Shown here piece by piece: positions 59,513 to 64,000 of a stretch of 64,000 nt of DNA. A model generated the notes under the pieces. The model made no database searches. It saw only the letters and a list, made by a program, of their open reading frames with translations, and was not told where the DNA came from. Source of the DNA: Takifugu bimaculatus (lineage: Eukaryota; Chordata; Actinopteri; Tetraodontiformes; Tetraodontidae); NCBI GenBank assembly GCA_004026145.2, contig CP034979.1, positions 5,250,701 to 5,314,700 on the forward strand. The letters run 5' to 3'. The position numbers and the translations under genes were made by a program. Numbering within the stretch: the stretch's first letter is position 1; every line of letters begins with the position of its first letter.

Positions 59513-60849
59513 ACAGACGATTAATCAGTATTGCCATAAATCTCCTTATGAGATGTTGCTGTGGAGGCTTTGACATGTCTCCATTGTTCCAACTCATCCT
59601 CTTTTTAAAGGGATGGCTGAATGGAGGACATACACGTGCAGGTCTGGGTCAGTGAGCAGAGCAGACTGAGGTCTTTGTCTTCCCCTCTCCAGGCCCGTCT
59701 TATTGTGCAGACATTCTTATCCCTTCTTCCTGATTCACTTATGCTCCGTTTTCACTGTCCTTACGTCTCACACTGCTCTGAGACCACCCAGGTCAACGCT
59801 GTTCTGGGGTCAGTTTGAAGCATTTCCACAAACATACAAGGGCAGCAATTAGATTGTTACAAAACGTTATTGCAGAGATTCATTAGCATCATATTGCGAT
59901 AATTACATTGCTTAGTTAACACTTTCTGTGGATGGAGACACGAACGCAATATCTGGGACATTCTTTTTTTTGTACTAGTTTGCTATATTTTATATTCCCA
60001 AATTTCTTTTTCTGAACTCCTATATTTACCTAATGAGAAAGAAAACTCCTTGTTATGGCTCTGTGGCCATGGAGATGTTTAATAAGGCTATGAGAGCGTC
60101 AGACAGAAGGACAACCATTCACACCGAGATCCAGACCCCCCGATCTCCAAGTAGCTTCTCCAGCCTTGAAGAGCTCTTCTACCGGGTTCTCCACTTTTTA
60201 TTTTAGCAGAGCCCTGCATGATTCAAGATGGGCTGCTTGTATAGTGTACAGTATGTCGGGGCAGGGCTGTAAGAGGAAGCCGGGGGCACTGTCCAAGAAT
60301 GAATGGTAAATAAAATGCACTCGTAGGAGGCAAGATGAGGAGGAGAAAAGCATAAGACTGAGAAGAAGAAAAGGAGGCAATGTGTCTTCAGTGCTAATTA
60401 GCCACCTAGCACAGGCCCTCCCTTGAAGAATAGCATGTTGGTGAGGACTAAGACACTCGGATCCATCCACTGAAGCACAGGGCTGTGTTGTGGGGGGTAC
60501 GGCATCATCTGAGTGTCGGGTAATTGGAGCGTTGTACCTCGAGACAAAAATGATGATTTCATAGGAAGTGCTAACAGGACCTTTTTGTGCCATGTTTCCC
60601 TTTTCCAGGGAGCCAGTGGGGCCAGAGGGAGAGAGCTGTGGGCCTTTAGTGGGAACAGACGCAGCCATACCTGAGTAGGGCCAGCCGCAGCAGTAATGAA
60701 CCTCTTCACATAACCGTTCACCCAAAAGGAAAGAGGTGGATAAAGAAAGACACAACCAGAAAGAGGTGGGGGTGCAGCCTAATTTCACAGCCGGAGAATA
60801 GCAGGTAGGACAAAAGGTCTAGCTTAAGGAGCAGAGGTGGGGAGGGGGC
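59513..60849. other. six3 upstream non-coding sequence
   Basis: No gene was recognised. A 196-codon open stretch on the - strand (60198-60788) begins at GTG; its first ATG is at 60668. It has no recognisable domain. Unique AT-rich blocks at 59830-59930 could be regulatory. Confidence 0.45.
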
Positions 60850-61025
60850 TTTATTAGTTGTATTCTCCTGCCCCATTTACACCATCTCTCTTCTCAGCAA
60901 TGGAGCACTTATCACAAGTGTACCCATCCAGCTCTCCAATAGAAACAAGCAAATGCTATCCATCAATGTTTACCATTAAGGATCTGTCATTTGCAGATCC
61001 ACCATATGTGGCAGATTAATGGGAT
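60850..61025. promoter_or_regulatory. Candidate conserved non-coding element
   Basis: Unique block with TTTATTAGTTGTATTCTCC, AGCACTTATCACAAG, GCTCTCCAATAG, TTTACCATTAAGG and GGCAGATTAATGGG. Confidence 0.38.
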
Positions 61026-64000
61026 TCAGGCTTCTCTCTCTCTCTGGGTCTCTCTCTCCCTCCTCACTGTACCGCCAACACACCGTGTGTGCAAACTCAA
61101 TGTTATTCTGAGAAATGGAGATTGAAAACAAGCCTGAGCGAAGAGTAAGGGGTGATAAACGACAACGTGCGTAGACAGCTGGACTGGAGCACAAGGAGAT
61201 TTCAGTTACACTGACTTCCCAATGTTTTCAAATCTTAGATCGGTTATTAAAAAAAATAGTTATTAGGACGGGAGGTTCTCTGCAACAAGTATTTAAAGAG
61301 ACTGAAATGGGTGTTTTGTGACTCAAAATCCCCTAAAATGTTTTAAAACCTGTGAAATTGCTGGTGGGGTTTACTTGCTCTGTTAGCCAGACTTTACACT
61401 GTAGAAGAAGATTAACAACAGCAAACAAATAATAATAATTTAATATGTTAGCAGCAGAAATATTAGTTATTCATAACAGATTTTATATTTGATTAATTAA
61501 ACCTTTATCCCATCATAAAAACTACCATTGTTGTTCATTTTATTATCATGTTTTAATCTCATCTTTTTGTTAAAGGATTAGTTTTATCACAGCACTGATA
61601 TTTCTGTAAGTAGGATATAGTGCCAGTTTACAGAAGACAAAAACTAAAAAAATGACTGTTGTGGCCCCACCACAATTTACACAGCCTCTTATATTTTATA
61701 GACATAAAGCTCCTACAGAACCCAGTTCTCTCCCGCACAAACATTATGGTTATCAGAGCAACATATTTTCAGGTTATGTTAAAAATCCATGCATTCAATG
61801 TTTAACAACTTGAGATGCTGTTGTGTTTGTAGGTGTTTCAGCTGCCTGAAGAGCCTTGAGAGTGTGCTCAAGTCACTGAATAGGTGGGGAATTGGTAGAA
61901 GGCAACCTATAAAGGCTGAGTCAAAACATTGGACTCAGATAAAGAAGGTTGTTTTTTTTCCTTCCAGGAAAGAAAGCCAAGTATGATAATAAGAAAAATG
62001 TTTAGGGGAAAACATGTGGTTGAGATGTATTCAGAACAATACACAAACAATGCATTTCAGAAGGAAGTCAAGGACAAAGAACAGCTCTCACCTTGAGGGA
62101 CAATGATGTTCATTGTGTGAAAGAAGGTCTAATACAGATGCAGAGACCAATTTAAAGTTAAACCTTTGAAGCATTTCAGATTTCAACATAGCTATGAGAT
62201 AAACGGTGATCAGATTATCGCTCAGCATCATGAGGAGGAATAAAAAGCATGTGAGGTTTGCAAAAGATACAAATCCAGGTCTCTTGTGCTGGATCTGCAC
62301 CAAAGAGCGTAGAAAAGGACAAAAGGGAGAGTTACTGCTTAACATTCTAGATGGAGGAGCAAAGTTGGATGAAATACAACAAATAAAGATGATTTTAATG
62401 GGATTTTCTTAAACTTCCTGTTAATGTGATGGTCACAACATCGTTAAAGGTGTTAAATATCCTGAATCTGAAGCCAACAACAAAACTCAATGTTGTCTGT
62501 GGAGGGAAGAAGTGTGCATTTTTTCGGACACAATATTTTACTGCAGCTTCCCGGCAACAGTGTGTGTTAACATTCTATCTCCAAAAATGCACGCCGCGGA
62601 AGCAGAACTTGAGCTTGGCCATTGTGCGATTTAAACCGTGTTGAATGACTCTCTAAAGTACGTACAACTGCAACTGCAACCTTGGCCGTTTTCAGCGTGT
62701 TCTATGCACCCGCACACTCTGACTGAATCGACTGGAGCAAAGCAGCCAGGCTGTTGTTGAGACACTGACGGCTTTCTCCTAAATGCACACAGGACATCTT
62801 TGTCAGTGGCCTGGGCTGAATGGAGATCCTCTGCCAATGAAGAGGAAAAGGAGGAGAATGGCAGACAGAGCCAGGGTGACTCTCAGGTGGTCCTGACTCC
62901 ATCTTTCTTTCTCTCTTCCTCTTTCTCTGTTGGACAAACATCTCCACACTGTGGCACGTCTGTCAGTGCGGCTCTCTTCGCCCTCCAGGCAGTTTCTGTC
63001 CATTCAACAGGCTCCTATAATAAGTCAGTGAACAGAGGGGGGGCAATGAGACGGAAGGAAGAAAGGGCAGACAAATAGTTTGGGTTCCTCCTTTTTTGTT
63101 GTGCTCCTCCATCGAGCAACACAAGAGAAAACAAAACAGCATAAAGAGGAAGTTCTGCTGCTCGTCTCTCCCCATCTCCTCTACCGCGGAAAACACACAT
63201 GCAGAAACAAATACAGAGGACCATGACTTCTCTAACCCAAAAGGTACCCCCACTCCTCAGTGTGTGTGTGTGTGTGTGTAATTTTAAGAGAGAGAATGAA
63301 GACCCACAAAAAATGGTTGGGGTGACAGACCAGAATAAAAGGAAGTAGGCCTGGGCAGGTTGCATGAGTGGAATATGAGGGCAACAGTAGAGGTCGACTT
63401 GGCCGCTTTGTGCCTCTATGAATTCAAACCTTTCACATTTCCATGGAAACAATCATTATATAGTTAGAATCAAAAAGGTATATTTCTCTATATGCAGCCT
63501 TTTTGACAAAGTAGATCCTTTGATCACAGTTATGGTTAAACCTTCTCAGGTGCATCTGACACCTCTCACCTGCTGGAGTAAAACACAGTTTCTCAATACA
63601 AACGGAGACAACGACAGCTTTCGCTGCTGGAACTGATCTTCTATGGAGACGTCTGCCATTTTTTTCAGAATTGCTGCTTTGGTTGACAAGAAATTTCCTT
63701 TATTATTTGACAATAATGGTCCCCCCTCCACTCCAGCCCTACACTTCTCTGTTGCTTTGAGTGAATCAAAGCCTCAAAGCTCTTCGGAGGGATAAAATGG
63801 CTACAACAATGAAAACTTGAAGCATATTAATAAAGCTGTGATTTAAAAGCTTCTCAGCATTGTCTCCGCATTGCAAAACATCTGACGAAATCATTTAGAA
63901 TCGCTCAGTTAGGTAATGTTGCACAGAGCCTCTACTTTGGAGCTCAGACATGAGAAATGACAGCCTTGCAAACTTACGAGATCCATTCAATTTGTGGTTT
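61026..64000. other. six3 upstream non-coding sequence to window end
   Basis: No gene was recognised. It has a CT tract at 61031-61057, a GT run at 63260-63279, and otherwise unique AT-rich sequence. The last 250 bp, with AGCATATTAATAAAGC and GAAATCATTTAGAATCGC, are complex and could belong to another regulatory block cut by the window edge. Confidence 0.4.

Noticed and set aside
60198..60788. A 196-codon open stretch on the - strand, the longest apart from six3
   Set aside because: It starts at GTG (first ATG at 60668) and shows no recognisable domain. It has no splice or promoter context. Length alone is compatible with chance in 64 kb.

Overview
This window is vertebrate nuclear DNA, almost certainly from a teleost fish. 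It has two-exon genes with GT-AG introns, abundant (CA)n/(GT)n microsatellites, a fish-type SINE fragment, and SIX-family homeobox proteins. It covers the SIX2-SIX3 homeobox cluster and the long non-coding stretch upstream of SIX3.

Positions 1-1028 hold the end of intron 1 and the last coding exon of six2 on the + strand. Positions 15480-17929 hold the complete two-exon coding region of six3 on the - strand. The joined six3 reading frame is 885 nt and encodes 294 residues. The two genes are convergent (tail to tail), as SIX3 and SIX2 are in human. Which teleost paralogue (a or b) this is cannot be proved here; the six3 N-terminus suggests six3a/six2a.

The roughly 14 kb between the genes has no other coding gene. 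It contains a 335-bp direct repeat in two copies, an 86-bp piggyBac-like MITE with TTAA target duplication, several microsatellites, and close matches to the CTCF core motif. One CTCF match points towards six2 and three overlapping or nearby matches point towards six3. This is the diverging arrangement expected at a domain border between the two genes.

From 17.9 to 64 kb (upstream of six3) I found no protein-coding gene. Strong + strand splice signals at 19.4-21.1 kb suggest a divergent spliced non-coding transcript like mammalian SIX3OS1/SIX3-AS1. The rest alternates between microsatellite-rich neutral sequence and complex AT-rich blocks dense in homeodomain (ATTA), SOX, POU-octamer and CRE-like motifs. 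Those blocks look like conserved non-coding enhancers of a developmental gene desert. The strongest are at about 18.9-19.4, 34.0-34.25, 49.9-50.3, 52.6-52.9 and 56.75-57.9 kb. Their conservation is inferred from composition only, because no alignment was possible.

Functionally, six3 is a forebrain and eye regulator and six2 a kidney, craniofacial and mesenchyme regulator. The layout fits two adjacent regulatory domains: six2 enhancers to the left, beyond the window, and six3 enhancers to the right.
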